From NCBI GenBank assembly GCA_014879435.1, contig JACSSB010000284.1:1-26078 (forward strand): DNA of 26,078 nucleotides. Direction: 5' to 3'. The notes beneath the pieces were generated by a model. It had not been told where the DNA came from, searched no databases, and saw only the letters and a list, made by a program, of their open reading frames with translations. A program made the translations under genes and the position numbers. The stretch comes from Phycisphaerales bacterium. Lineage in GTDB: Bacteria > Pseudomonadota > Gammaproteobacteria > Competibacterales > Competibacteraceae. How positions within the stretch are numbered: position 1 is the stretch's first letter; each line of letters starts with the position of its first letter. This document shows positions 1 through 7,896 of the stretch, in pieces.

Positions 1-596
1 AAGATCACACGATTGACATCGATACCCATCAATCGTGCTGCGCCTTGGTCAATCGCTGCCGCACGAATCGCGGCACCGATTCGGGTTTTCTGGATGAATA
101 AATACAGTGCGGCCATCATCGCCACCGAGGCCAACACGATCAGCACCCGCATCAGGGGTAGATACAGGCCAAATACATTTAATGTAGTGGTGGGCAGAAT
201 GTTGTCGGGATATACCTGAAAACGCGCCCCATAAATCAGCATCAGGGTGTTTTGCAGGAAGATCGACGCCCCCAAGGCCGACACCACCGCCGATAACCGA
301 GGAGATTCCCGCAAGGGGCGATACGCCGCCCGCTCCAGGATTGCGCCCAGGACCGCCACCAGACCCATCACCATCAGCACCAACACCAGCACACCCAGGG
401 TAAAACCCAGACGGTCAGTCAATGCCAAGGAAGTCAACAGCGTCAATCCCAGATAGGCGCCGTAGGTAAACAGGTCGCCGTGGGCGAAATTGATCAGTTT
501 GAGCACCCCATAAACCATGGTGTAACCCAAAGCGATCAGAGCGTAGATGCCGCCCACGGCTAGGCCGTTGGTCAATTGTTGGAAAAACTCGTCCAC
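1..596 (-). CDS. livH: Branched-chain amino acid ABC transporter permease LivH (partial)
   Basis: Inner-membrane permease of a HAAT-type ABC importer, which with LivM forms the channel for substrate delivered by the periplasmic binding protein. About 198 N-terminal codons are present; the C-terminus lies beyond the left edge, and the family is usually about 290-300 residues. Reading from a GTG at 594-596 gives FFQQLTNGLAVGGIYAL near the N-terminus, then GYTMVYGVLKLINFAHGD, the hallmark LivH block, followed by hydrophobic segments. The start is the only reasonable in-frame start codon after the stop of the upstream binding-protein gene, 19 bases away, but no good Shine-Dalgarno sequence precedes it, so translation may be coupled. 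It very probably forms an operon with the binding-protein gene, with livM, livG and livF expected further left. The family call is strong; the substrate is inferred. Confidence 0.9.
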   Translation of the reverse strand, partial: MDEFFQQLTNGLAVGGIYALIALGYTMVYGVLKLINFAHGDLFTYGAYLGLTLLTSLALTDRLGFTLGVLVLVLMVMGLVAVLGAILERAAYRPLRESPRLSAVVSALGASIFLQNTLMLIYGARFQVYPDNILPTTTLNVFGLYLPLMRVLIVLASVAMMAALYLFIQKTRIGAAIRAAAIDQGAARLMGIDVNRVI

Positions 597-615
597 GAGA
601 GTACCAGGATTCGCT

Positions 616-1746
616 TTAGAGCTTCCGCAACACGAAATCGCCTTTGGCATCGACCTGGTATACGCGATACACCTCTCCTTCGCGATCACCCTTGGCGTCG
701 AAGGAAATCGGACCACTCAGACCCGGATAGTCCTTAAGATTCTGATGCAGGTATTCGGCAACCTTGTCGCCATCGGTGGATTTAGCACCGGCGATACCGG
801 CCACGAGTACCCGGAAACCGTCTCCTGCCAATACCACCCAGATTGAGGGCGGCAGTTCATGATATTTCCCTTGGTAATCGCTCAAAAAAGCCGCAGCATC
901 CGGCGCATCCAGATCCTGCGGTTGTGGCGGGCTAAGGAAATAGAAACCCTCGGCCGCTTCCTTGCCAGCGATCTTGACCAGATCGACATTGTTGGTGGCA
1001 TCACCACCCAGGAACGGGACATTCCAGTTCATATCCTTCTTCTGCCGCAGCAGCAGACCCGCTTCGGGATAGTAACCAGTAAAGAGCACCATATCGGGAT
1101 TGGCGCCCTTCAGCTTGGTGAGAATCGCGGTGTAATCGCGCTCGCCTGGAGTCAGTGCATCGAAAAATACGACCTCTTTACCTTCTTTCTTCAACAAAGC
1201 ATTGGCTTCATCGGCCAAACCTTTGGCGTAGGAGGTGTTGTCGTGCAGGATAGCGACCTTCTTGAAACCCAGCTTCTCGATGGTCCGTGCCGCCATGCGG
1301 CCTTGTTCATCATCGCGTGGCGCGGTACGAAAGAAATGCTTGAATCCTTTTTCCGTCAAACGAATGGCGGTGGAACCATTGGCGACCTGCGGGATGCCTG
1401 CTTCGTCGTAAATCGTCTGACTGGCTTCGGTCACCGAAGAACCGTAAGTACCGACCACTGCCACCACACCCTGCGTGGTCAGGCGTTGTGCAGCCAGCGA
1501 GGCAGTGCGCGGGTCACCACCATCATCCTCAGCGATCACTTCGATCCGCTTGCCCAGCACGCCACCCTTGGCATTTTGCTGGTCGGCCAACAACTCGACG
1601 ACACGCTTCATTCCCTGCCCTTCCCCGGCCCAGGAGCCGGTCAGTGGTGCCATCAAACCAATCTTGATGGTATCGGCCGCCTGAACTCCGCTCCCACTCA
1701 GCGCCAATCCGATCACGGCGGCGATTCCCAACCATTGTTTCTTCAT
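616..1746 (-). CDS. livK: Periplasmic branched-chain amino acid-type binding protein (LivK/LivJ family)
   Basis: Solute-binding component of the ABC importer whose permease follows it. The 376-residue product starts with a Sec signal peptide (KK, hydrophobic core, cleavage likely after VQA near residue 23). The mature part is a Peripla_BP_6 type I fold beginning KIGLMAPLTGSWAGEG. Pocket-forming segments are visible: GTYGSSVTEASQ, HDNTSYAKG and TGYYPEAG. The mature protein has no cysteine, so it lacks the disulphide of E. coli LivJ, and the acidic ligand contact appears to be Asp (GGDA) rather than Glu. The ATG is supported by GAGGAG about 10 bases upstream. The ligand could be Leu/Ile/Val, another amino acid or an amide; I cannot decide between them. 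Family confidence is high, the specific gene symbol less so. Confidence 0.88.
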   Translation of the reverse strand: MKKQWLGIAAVIGLALSGSGVQAADTIKIGLMAPLTGSWAGEGQGMKRVVELLADQQNAKGGVLGKRIEVIAEDDGGDPRTASLAAQRLTTQGVVAVVGTYGSSVTEASQTIYDEAGIPQVANGSTAIRLTEKGFKHFFRTAPRDDEQGRMAARTIEKLGFKKVAILHDNTSYAKGLADEANALLKKEGKEVVFFDALTPGERDYTAILTKLKGANPDMVLFTGYYPEAGLLLRQKKDMNWNVPFLGGDATNNVDLVKIAGKEAAEGFYFLSPPQPQDLDAPDAAAFLSDYQGKYHELPPSIWVVLAGDGFRVLVAGIAGAKSTDGDKVAEYLHQNLKDYPGLSGPISFDAKGDREGEVYRVYQVDAKGDFVLRKL

Positions 1747-1907
1747 CCGTTCGTTCTCCTCATTGTGGCCCGCAAACCGATTCTTAGCGCCGTCATTCGA
1801 CGCAGTCGATAGAAATTATTGCGGAAAAATTTGAAACATAGCAGTGAATTTTGCGGAGCATCAAACGCTACTCCCGCCCGATTGTCGGGTAAGCACCTAA
1901 AGCGGGT

Positions 1908-2852
1908 TCATGATTCGGATCGCACGCTGGGCACGGGTAAACGGACTTCGGTCCAGGCGGGGGGCGCGGCGATAAGCGGTGCCATCGCATCTTCATCCCA
2001 CGCTGTCGCACCATCGCCTTTCCCATCGGGTAACCAAGCGGGCGCCTGACCGCCATTGCGCGTGCCCAATCCGACAAAATCGAACAAGTCAGTATCGGCT
2101 AGATGCGAAGGCGCCACGTTCCGTAGCGCGGCAAAGATATTCTCCACCCGTCCCGGAAATTGTTTTTCCCATTGTTGCAGCATGCTTTTGAGCGCCTGAC
2201 GCTGCAGATTCGGCTGTGAACCGCACAGATTGCAGGGAATGATCGGAAATTGTTGGATCTCGGCGTAAGCCGCCAAGTCGCGCTCCCGACAATAGGCTAA
2301 TGGTCGGATCACCACATGCTGGCCATCATCGCTGAGCAGCTTAGGCGGCATGGCCTTGAGCTTGCCGCCATGAAACAGATTCAAAAACAAGGTTTCTAAA
2401 ATATCGTCGCGGTGATGGCCCAACGCGATTCGGGTCATACCGTGCTGCTTGGCGAAGGTATACAAAACCCCGCGCCGCAACCGTGAACATAAGCTACAAG
2501 TCGTTTTCCCTTCAGGCACCACGCGTTTAACCACGCTGTAGGTGTCCTGTTCGATGATGTGAAATGGCACCCCGATACTTTGGAGATACTCCGGCAACAC
2601 ATGTTCAGGAAAGCCCGGTTGTTTCTGGTCCAGGTTGACTGCAATCAATTCAAAGCGTACTGGCGCTCGTTCGCGCAACTTGCGCAGAATATCGAGCATG
2701 ACGAAAGAATCTTTGCCACCAGACAGGCAAACCATGATCCGGTCGCCGTCCTCGAGCATGTTGAAATCCTGGATGGCTTGGCCGACATTGCGCCGCAACC
2801 GTTTTTGAAGCTTATTGAAATCGATCCGCTGTTTTTTGACTGCCACCATCAT
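1908..2852 (-). CDS. ttcA: tRNA 2-thiocytidine(32) synthetase TtcA
   Basis: Cytoplasmic ATP- and iron-sulphur-dependent enzyme that thiolates cytidine 32 in the anticodon loop of certain tRNAs. The 314-residue length is normal for the family. The PP-loop ATP-binding motif SGGKDS is at residues 44-49. The two cysteine pairs that hold the cluster are present: CSLC (119-122) and CNLC (207-210). The conserved GHHRDDILET and LFHGGKLKAMPPKL blocks lie between them. The last 50 residues or so are Pro/Ala rich and poorly conserved, as usual. Two adjacent ATGs open the frame (2852 and 2849); AGGAT upstream serves either. The gene is divergent from the DUF465 gene, sharing a 200-base region. It is followed after 161 bases by the binding-protein gene, which probably has its own promoter. 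Confidence 0.95.
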   Translation of the reverse strand: MMVAVKKQRIDFNKLQKRLRRNVGQAIQDFNMLEDGDRIMVCLSGGKDSFVMLDILRKLRERAPVRFELIAVNLDQKQPGFPEHVLPEYLQSIGVPFHIIEQDTYSVVKRVVPEGKTTCSLCSRLRRGVLYTFAKQHGMTRIALGHHRDDILETLFLNLFHGGKLKAMPPKLLSDDGQHVVIRPLAYCRERDLAAYAEIQQFPIIPCNLCGSQPNLQRQALKSMLQQWEKQFPGRVENIFAALRNVAPSHLADTDLFDFVGLGTRNGGQAPAWLPDGKGDGATAWDEDAMAPLIAAPPAWTEVRLPVPSVRSES

Positions 2853-3054
2853 CGCTCTGTCATCCTGGGAACCGTATTCGGCGCGCTGACTTTACCCGAA
2901 ACCAGGGGGCTTACGCCAAGTCGATCTCTTGCCGGCCGTTCGAGGTAGGGCTAGACTCCCCATGACCACGGTTAGCGCCGCGCGTTGACAACCTCCCCGA
3001 TACCGGCCCGTTACGCCGGACGGAAAAACCGCCCTTCTTCGGAGAAGCCCCACA

Positions 3055-3261
3055 ATGGAGACCAACGACATCGAACATTGCAAGCATCGCCTCGTCGAAT
3101 TGCAGGTGGAACACCGCGATCTGGACGATGTGATCGCGCGTTTAGCCAAGGATCCGCTAATCGACGAGCTTGAACTGAAGCGACTCAAAAAACGAAAACT
3201 CATGCTCAAAGACATGATCGCCCATCTGGAAAGCAAGCTGATACCCGATCTCAACGCCTAA
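3055..3261 (+). CDS. DUF465 / YdcH-family small protein
   Basis: A 68-residue, highly charged, all-helical protein of the DUF465 (YdcH) family, whose function is not firmly established. The sequence shows the family pattern: an N-terminal helix with CKHRLVELQVEHRDLDDVI, the LAKDPLIDELELKRLKKRKL core and a helix ending KDMIAHLESKLIPD. The Leu/Lys/Glu spacing predicts a short antiparallel coiled-coil hairpin. GGAG lies about 12 bases before the ATG inside a small hairpin (3034-3047) that could partly hide the ribosome site; this is inference only. It stands alone on the plus strand, divergent from ttcA, and is followed by two perfect hairpins. Confidence 0.85.
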   Translation: METNDIEHCKHRLVELQVEHRDLDDVIARLAKDPLIDELELKRLKKRKLMLKDMIAHLESKLIPDLNA

Positions 3262-3280
3262 GATTCGCCGCTCTACCCAA

Positions 3281-3310
3281 GGACCGCCGATTTTATTCAG
3301 ATGGCGGTCC
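3281..3310 (+). terminator. Hairpin after the DUF465 gene, possible terminator
   Basis: GGACCGCC at 3281-3288 is perfectly complementary to GGCGGTCC at 3303-3310, with a 14-base AT-rich loop. It begins 19 bases after the DUF465 stop codon, between convergent genes. There is no T-tract on either side, so intrinsic termination is uncertain; RNA 3'-end protection is equally possible. Confidence 0.4.
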
Positions 3311-3312
3311 AA

Positions 3313-3338
3313 TCTCTCCACCTTCCAGTGCGGAGAGA
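3313..3338. repeat. Second inverted repeat between convergent genes
   Basis: TCTCTCC (3313-3319) and GGAGAGA (3332-3338) form a perfect 7-bp stem with a 12-base loop, three bases beyond the hairpin at 3281-3310. No T-run follows. The pair sits in the gap between the DUF465 gene and the convergent phasin-like gene and could serve either transcript. Confidence 0.4.
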
Positions 3339-3427
3339 CCGACCCCCAGATCAGCATGCTGCGCCATTACCCGCAATCAAGGCGATTTGCTGCTTTGCCT
3401 TTCGCCCCGCAACCGGTTATGGTCGCT

Positions 3428-3820
3428 TTAGTCATGGATGATGCTTGGCTCATCCTTTCGCTTTAGCTTATCTTTTTCCCCAATCGGACTGCTCGGCATA
3501 ACGGCTAGTTGATCTTTGATCATAGTCTGAAGACGATGATTGATCTCATCCAGTTGCCTAGCAATAGTCCACAAGTCTTCACGAGTTGGCACACCCAGCC
3601 GCCGCAGTGCCCGTGCCACCCGATCCTCAAACAAGCGCTCTAGCTTGTCCACGGTCCCTGTCGTCTGGGTTCTAAACTCCCCGTCCAGTTCGCGAATACC
3701 ATCAACCGGCTCCCTGATCGCACTGGATTGTGCCTTGCTCTTCTTCGGTAGCTGCTCTCGAAGTTTTTCGTCTTTCTCGATAGATTTATTAGTTTCTCGC
3801 TTACGGATTTGGTCACTCAT
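3428..3820 (-). CDS. Small phasin-like protein (PhaF/PhaI-type C-terminal motif), tentative
   Basis: A 130-residue charged, helical protein without signal peptide or membrane segment. Residues 1-45 are a Lys/Glu/Arg-rich, probably disordered stretch. Residues 57-100 form the recognisable part: a helix reading VDKLERLFEDRVARALRRLG, then VPTREDLWTIARQLDEINHRL. The pattern RVARAL-x-RLGVPT-x-x-D followed by a short coiled coil is typical of the C-terminal end of PhaF/PhaI phasins, which coat polyhydroxyalkanoate granules. The usual long phasin helix before it is mostly missing, so this may be a truncated or related regulator rather than a true phasin. Start choice: ATG at 3818-3820 has an excellent GGGAG 8 bases upstream, whereas the frame-extending TTG at 3871 has nothing comparable. 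No pha genes are visible nearby. Confidence 0.6.
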   Translation of the reverse strand: MSDQIRKRETNKSIEKDEKLREQLPKKSKAQSSAIREPVDGIRELDGEFRTQTTGTVDKLERLFEDRVARALRRLGVPTREDLWTIARQLDEINHRLQTMIKDQLAVMPSSPIGEKDKLKRKDEPSIIHD

Positions 3821-4094
3821 GGCTTGCTCCCTTCCGAGTATCGTTTTATCAACTCGCTGGTTCTTCGCCAACTTGCAGTATCAACCGTAGCAAGCGAAAG
3901 TAGTGTAAACATCCTAAAACGGATACTCCGCGCAGCCTGAGCGAAATGAAACAGGCGCGACAATACCCCAGTAGAGCGGCAGCAACCCTTGAGTTCAGTA
4001 TGTTAAAGTAGTCCGTAAACGAGCTGCCGGTCCTGTGCAAACTACCCCAAACCGGTAGGTTCTCATCTCATTCCCGAGTCATGTCGATCGCCCC

Positions 4095-6962
4095 ATGATC
4101 CTAAGCCGCTTTTTGAAGCCCAAGTGGCAACAAGCCAACCCTGAAGCCCGCAAACAATCCTTGCGAAACTTGGATAGCCGCGATCCGAAGCTACTTGATC
4201 TGGCTCAACGCGATCCCGATCCCACTGTCCGCCGCGCCGCGCTGGAGCAGATGGACGATCTCGATCTGCTCCAGCGCATGGCCAGTGAGAACACCGATCC
4301 AGATATTCGCAATGCTATTTGGGAGCATTACCATGCGCTCTGGGCTGGTAAAGCCGCCAACAGCCCGCCGCTGGCCAGTCGCCTGGAACGATTGAAGGAT
4401 CACCTAGATACCGATCTGATCGAGTTTTTGCTGCGGCACGCTACCGAGCCTGAATTGCGGCTGGCAGCGCTACAGCGGATCGAACTGGAATCCGTATTGG
4501 CCGATATCGCGATTCAAAATTCTTATCCAGACTTACGACTGATCGCGCTGGAACGGGTACATGACCCTGAATTACTGGATCGTATCGCCCGGCAAAGTCG
4601 CAACCGCGATAAACGTCTGCACCGTCGGGCGCGGGAACGTCTGGATGCCCTGAATGCAGCACAAGCATGCGCTCTAAGCCTGGAACGCTTATGTACTGAA
4701 ATGGAACAACTGAACTGGGATGGAGAAAGCGGCGTCAATGCAGGCCGCTTTCCGAAACTGGAACAGGAATGGCGTACACAAGAAATCAACGCGTCCGCCG
4801 AACTCCAGATGCGCTATGCGCAAGCCCGAGATCGGTTTTTGGCCGAACGCCAACTCAGCGCCAATCGCCGAACTCAGCGGCTGGAATTGCTCGCCACGTT
4901 GGACGCCCTATTGGAGCGACTACACCAGCACAGCGAACCCAATCCAGAACTTGATGCGGCCATTCATTACGCCACTGTTGAGGCTCCCGCCGCCTGGGTT
5001 CCCGGCGCTATTCAGGATATCGAAAGCCGACGGCAGGAGACGCAATTCCAGCAACGGATTCAAGATATTCAAGAGCAGGAACGCGCCCTGCGGCGCAACC
5101 ATATCCGTGCCGAGCGGCTGCGCAAGGTGCTGGCACAAGGGGATGCCCTGCTCCATGAACCTGGTGAAATGCGCGATACCGACCTGAAACAGTTACGGCA
5201 ACGCTGGGAAGGATTGGAGCGACCGGAAGTCTCGGCCCTCGCCACGGATCTGCAAAGCCATTTTGATACCCTGCTCGATAAGCTACGCGCCAGAAAGCAA
5301 CGACAAGTTCAACAACGCGATCAGGAATGGCAAGACATTCAAGAGCGCGTATCCCAACTTGAAGTGGTGGTCGGAAATGGTGAATTACAACAGGCGATTC
5401 CCCTCTTGGAACAAGCTCGCCAGCAATTGAAAGACAGCATCGATCTGAGCCGAGGGCAGATCGCCACGATTGAAGAGCGCCTGCAAACCTGCACCACACA
5501 AATTGGTGAGCTACGTGGCTGGCGGCGCTGGGGCACCAGTCAGGCCAGAGAGCAGCTTTGCCGTGCCGCCGAAAATCTGATTAATCTTGAGGCCGATCCA
5601 GCGGACATTGCCCAACGCATCCAACAAACCCGCGCCGCCTGGAAAGCCTTGGATCAACACGAAGGCGGTGCATCTAAGGGATTGTGGAAGCGCTTCAACG
5701 ATGCCTGTGAGCGTGCCTACGCGCCATGCCAAGCTTATTTCGAGAACCAAGTTCGGGAGCGCCAACAAAATCTTGACCAAAAATTAGCGCTTTGTGAACA
5801 ATTGGAACAGTTTGAAACGACTACCGACTGGCAACAGGTAGACTGGCGCGAAGCGGATCGACTGCGCCGACGTGTCCAGACCCAATGGCATCAACTGGGA
5901 CCGGTCAACCGTGCGGATCGCAAGACACTGGATCGCCGTTTCCAACAGATCCTGGAACGGCTGGATTCTCACCTTGATGTCGAACGTGATCACGAGCGGC
6001 AACGACGCCAGCGATTGATCGAACAAGTTCAAGCCTTGGCGGATAACCCCGACTTACGGGTTGCCATCGAAACCGCCAAACATGCCCAGGCGCAATGGCA
6101 ACCCACCGTACAAAGTTCCCATCGCCAAGAACAGGCTTTATGGAAGGCGTTTCGTTCTGCTTGCGATGCAGTCTTTGCTCGTCGTCAAGCGGAACAGGAA
6201 GCGGCCGATACCGAGCGGCAAACCAATCTGGCACGCAAGCTGGAGCTATGTGACGAAATCGAGGCACTGACTCTGATCGACCGGGAACAACTGGCTCAAG
6301 CAGATATCCGGCTACAAGCGCTACGGCAGGAATGGCAAGCTATCGGATCGATTCCCAAAGCCGAACAGCGTGCTCTTGATCAGCGCTTTGAAGCCGCCAT
6401 TCAGCAATTCATCGCGCATGAGAAGCTTTTGCGTCAAACCGATCAGTGGGAAGCTTTTCAGCATCTGTATCAACGCAACCTATTGTGCACTCGCTTGGAA
6501 TCGGGATTGGAGATGCAAACACTCCAAGACGATACTGCGCTTTCATCCGCTCGCCAGGAATGGATGACCCTGGCGGAGCTACCAATGGCGCTTGCAGCAC
6601 CGCTCCAACAGCGATTCGATGCGATCTGCACCGCATTGACAGGGACATCCGAGCAAATACAGGCTGCACGTGTACGCTTGGAGCATAATCTTGAGCGTAG
6701 GCAAATCTGGTGCGTGTGCATGGAAATCGTGGCCGGGGTGGACTCGCCACCTGAATTCACTCAATTGCGCATGGAGTATCAGGTTGCCCGCTTGTCGGCT
6801 TCGCTAGCTGGTACCGCTGTCAAGACCGAAGCGCTCTACGATCCTCAGCAATTGCAGGAGCGGTGGTGCCTGACTGGTGCGTTGCCCGCTCAGGCAATCG
6901 CAGAACTGGATACCCGCTTCTTACACGCGATGCAGACCTGGTGGCAGCGGGAGGAATCCTGA
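4095..6962 (+). CDS. Large HEAT-repeat / DUF349 coiled-coil protein
   Basis: A 955-residue cytoplasmic protein with no signal peptide or membrane span. Residues 30-190 contain short HEAT-like helical repeats (DPDPTVRRAALEQM, TEPELRLAALQRI, SYPDLRLIALERV, each followed by a 'DL/ELLxRIA' helix). Residues 190-500 are mostly coiled coil rich in Gln, Arg, Glu and Leu. From about residue 509 there are four DUF349-type units, starting near 509, 585, 655 and 734, with the pattern W-x-x-[Lhydrophobic]...LW+.F..ac; the clearest is KGLWKRFNDACERAY. The C-terminal 130 residues are not assigned. DUF349 proteins are widespread in proteobacteria but their role is not settled, so I give no function. No Shine-Dalgarno sequence precedes the ATG; the downstream transporter frame follows closely. 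Confidence 0.88.
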   Translation: MILSRFLKPKWQQANPEARKQSLRNLDSRDPKLLDLAQRDPDPTVRRAALEQMDDLDLLQRMASENTDPDIRNAIWEHYHALWAGKAANSPPLASRLERLKDHLDTDLIEFLLRHATEPELRLAALQRIELESVLADIAIQNSYPDLRLIALERVHDPELLDRIARQSRNRDKRLHRRARERLDALNAAQACALSLERLCTEMEQLNWDGESGVNAGRFPKLEQEWRTQEINASAELQMRYAQARDRFLAERQLSANRRTQRLELLATLDALLERLHQHSEPNPELDAAIHYATVEAPAAWVPGAIQDIESRRQETQFQQRIQDIQEQERALRRNHIRAERLRKVLAQGDALLHEPGEMRDTDLKQLRQRWEGLERPEVSALATDLQSHFDTLLDKLRARKQRQVQQRDQEWQDIQERVSQLEVVVGNGELQQAIPLLEQARQQLKDSIDLSRGQIATIEERLQTCTTQIGELRGWRRWGTSQAREQLCRAAENLINLEADPADIAQRIQQTRAAWKALDQHEGGASKGLWKRFNDACERAYAPCQAYFENQVRERQQNLDQKLALCEQLEQFETTTDWQQVDWREADRLRRRVQTQWHQLGPVNRADRKTLDRRFQQILERLDSHLDVERDHERQRRQRLIEQVQALADNPDLRVAIETAKHAQAQWQPTVQSSHRQEQALWKAFRSACDAVFARRQAEQEAADTERQTNLARKLELCDEIEALTLIDREQLAQADIRLQALRQEWQAIGSIPKAEQRALDQRFEAAIQQFIAHEKLLRQTDQWEAFQHLYQRNLLCTRLESGLEMQTLQDDTALSSARQEWMTLAELPMALAAPLQQRFDAICTALTGTSEQIQAARVRLEHNLERRQIWCVCMEIVAGVDSPPEFTQLRMEYQVARLSASLAGTAVKTEALYDPQQLQERWCLTGALPAQAIAELDTRFLHAMQTWWQREES

Positions 6963-7003
6963 AACCACCCGATCACAGCAGCAGGAACCCGAACCTTTAT
7001 GAA

Positions 7004-7876
7004 ATGCGCCCTGGCGATTTACTGCTGGCACTGCTAGCTAACATCGCCTGGGCTTTCAATTTCATCGTGGGTAAAGTAGGTGTTACTCACTTTCAGCCCT
7101 TCCTATTCACCAGTCTGCGTTTTGCCATTCTATTGCTGATATTGCTGCCTTTTTTACGCCGAGTCCCCAATCGGATGGCTGATATTCTGGCGATTGGTTT
7201 GGTGCTGGGTGTCTTGCACTTCAGCCTGATTTTTGCTGGATTGGAAGCCAGTGGCGATATCGCTTCGGTCGCCATCGCCAGCCAACTCTACGTGCCATTT
7301 TCAGCAGTACTGGCGCTGCTGCTTCTAGGTGAACGCCTCGATACCCGCCGCTTGAGTGGTATTGCCTTGGCCTTTGGCGGCGTGCTGGTCATTGGCTTCG
7401 ATCCGGTAGTATTCCAGCATCTCGATGCCTTGTTATTGATTAGCGCCGGGGCGATGGCCATGGCATTTGCAACCATTCAAATGCGGCGGTTACGTGGCGT
7501 CAGCGTGTTCACACTGCAAGCTTGGATCGCGTTATGCGCCACACCAACACTGGCGCTACTTTCATTACTGTTTGAACAAGGACAGTGGGCCGCGCTGCGT
7601 ACCGCAAATGTCCAGGAACTAGCGGCGCCAATTTACTCCGCACTGGGCGCCTCCCTGATTGGCCACGGAATTATCTATTATTTGCTGGGCCGTTATCCGG
7701 TTGGAGTCACCACGCCGCTGATGCTGCTAACTCCGGTATTGGCGGTCGTATTTGGCGTGCTGTTCTGGGGCGATATTCTCAGTTGGAAGCTTAGCCTGGG
7801 CGGTATCATGACCTTGGCTGGTATCGCCACCATCAATATTCCTCGGTCGAATCGTAATAATGCACACTCTAGCTAA
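7004..7876 (+). CDS. EamA-family (DMT superfamily) membrane transporter
   Basis: A 290-residue integral membrane protein with ten predicted hydrophobic helices arranged as two homologous EamA halves. The first half opens LLLALLANIAWAFNFIVGK with the usual loop FTSLRFAILL; each half ends with an 'LLLGERL..R' or 'LFWGDILSWKLSLGGI' block. These transporters export or exchange amino acids and other small metabolites; the substrate cannot be read from sequence. Start choice: the ATG at 7004 begins the first membrane helix. An upstream in-frame GTG at 6863 would add 47 polar residues overlapping the HEAT/DUF349 gene by 100 bases and is unlikely. AGGA lies about 17 bases upstream, a weak site. It probably shares a transcript with the preceding gene (41-base gap). 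Confidence 0.9.
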   Translation: MRPGDLLLALLANIAWAFNFIVGKVGVTHFQPFLFTSLRFAILLLILLPFLRRVPNRMADILAIGLVLGVLHFSLIFAGLEASGDIASVAIASQLYVPFSAVLALLLLGERLDTRRLSGIALAFGGVLVIGFDPVVFQHLDALLLISAGAMAMAFATIQMRRLRGVSVFTLQAWIALCATPTLALLSLLFEQGQWAALRTANVQELAAPIYSALGASLIGHGIIYYLLGRYPVGVTTPLMLLTPVLAVVFGVLFWGDILSWKLSLGGIMTLAGIATINIPRSNRNNAHSS

Positions 7877-7896
7877 GTGAGATTTCCCGCTCTCAC
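7877..7896. terminator. Hairpin between convergent genes, possible bidirectional terminator
   Basis: GTGAGA (7877-7882) pairs with TCTCAC (7891-7896) around an 8-base loop. It starts directly after the transporter stop codon and overlaps the phosphoribulokinase stop codon (7893-7895). The stem is only 6 bp and no T-run follows on either strand, so terminator activity is uncertain. Confidence 0.35.

Noticed and set aside
859..1812. Long plus-strand open frame (317 codons) opposite the binding-protein gene
   Set aside because: It is antisense to a gene with clear signal peptide, family motifs and ribosome site. The translation has no recognisable domain and arises from codon bias on the other strand.
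1877..1889. Small hairpin CCCGA/TCGGG after ttcA as a terminator
   Set aside because: Only 5 bp with a 3-base loop and no T-run; too weak to call.
3821..3871. TTG start for the phasin-like gene at 3871
   Set aside because: The ATG at 3820 has a strong GGGAG site at the right distance; the TTG has none.
3872..4094. Divergent promoter region between the phasin-like and DUF349 genes
   Set aside because: I looked for -35/-10 pairs on both strands (for example TACACT near 3900) and found none with a usable partner at 16-18 bases.
4081..4098. Five-codon mini-ORF (ATG at 4081) whose TGA overlaps the start of the HEAT/DUF349 gene
   Set aside because: It could couple translation, since the large gene lacks a Shine-Dalgarno sequence, but the mini-ORF has none either and such an overlap is easily fortuitous.
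6863..7003. N-terminal extension of the EamA transporter from a GTG at 6863
   Set aside because: It would overlap the previous gene by 100 bases and add polar residues before the first membrane helix; family proteins start near the ATG at 7004.
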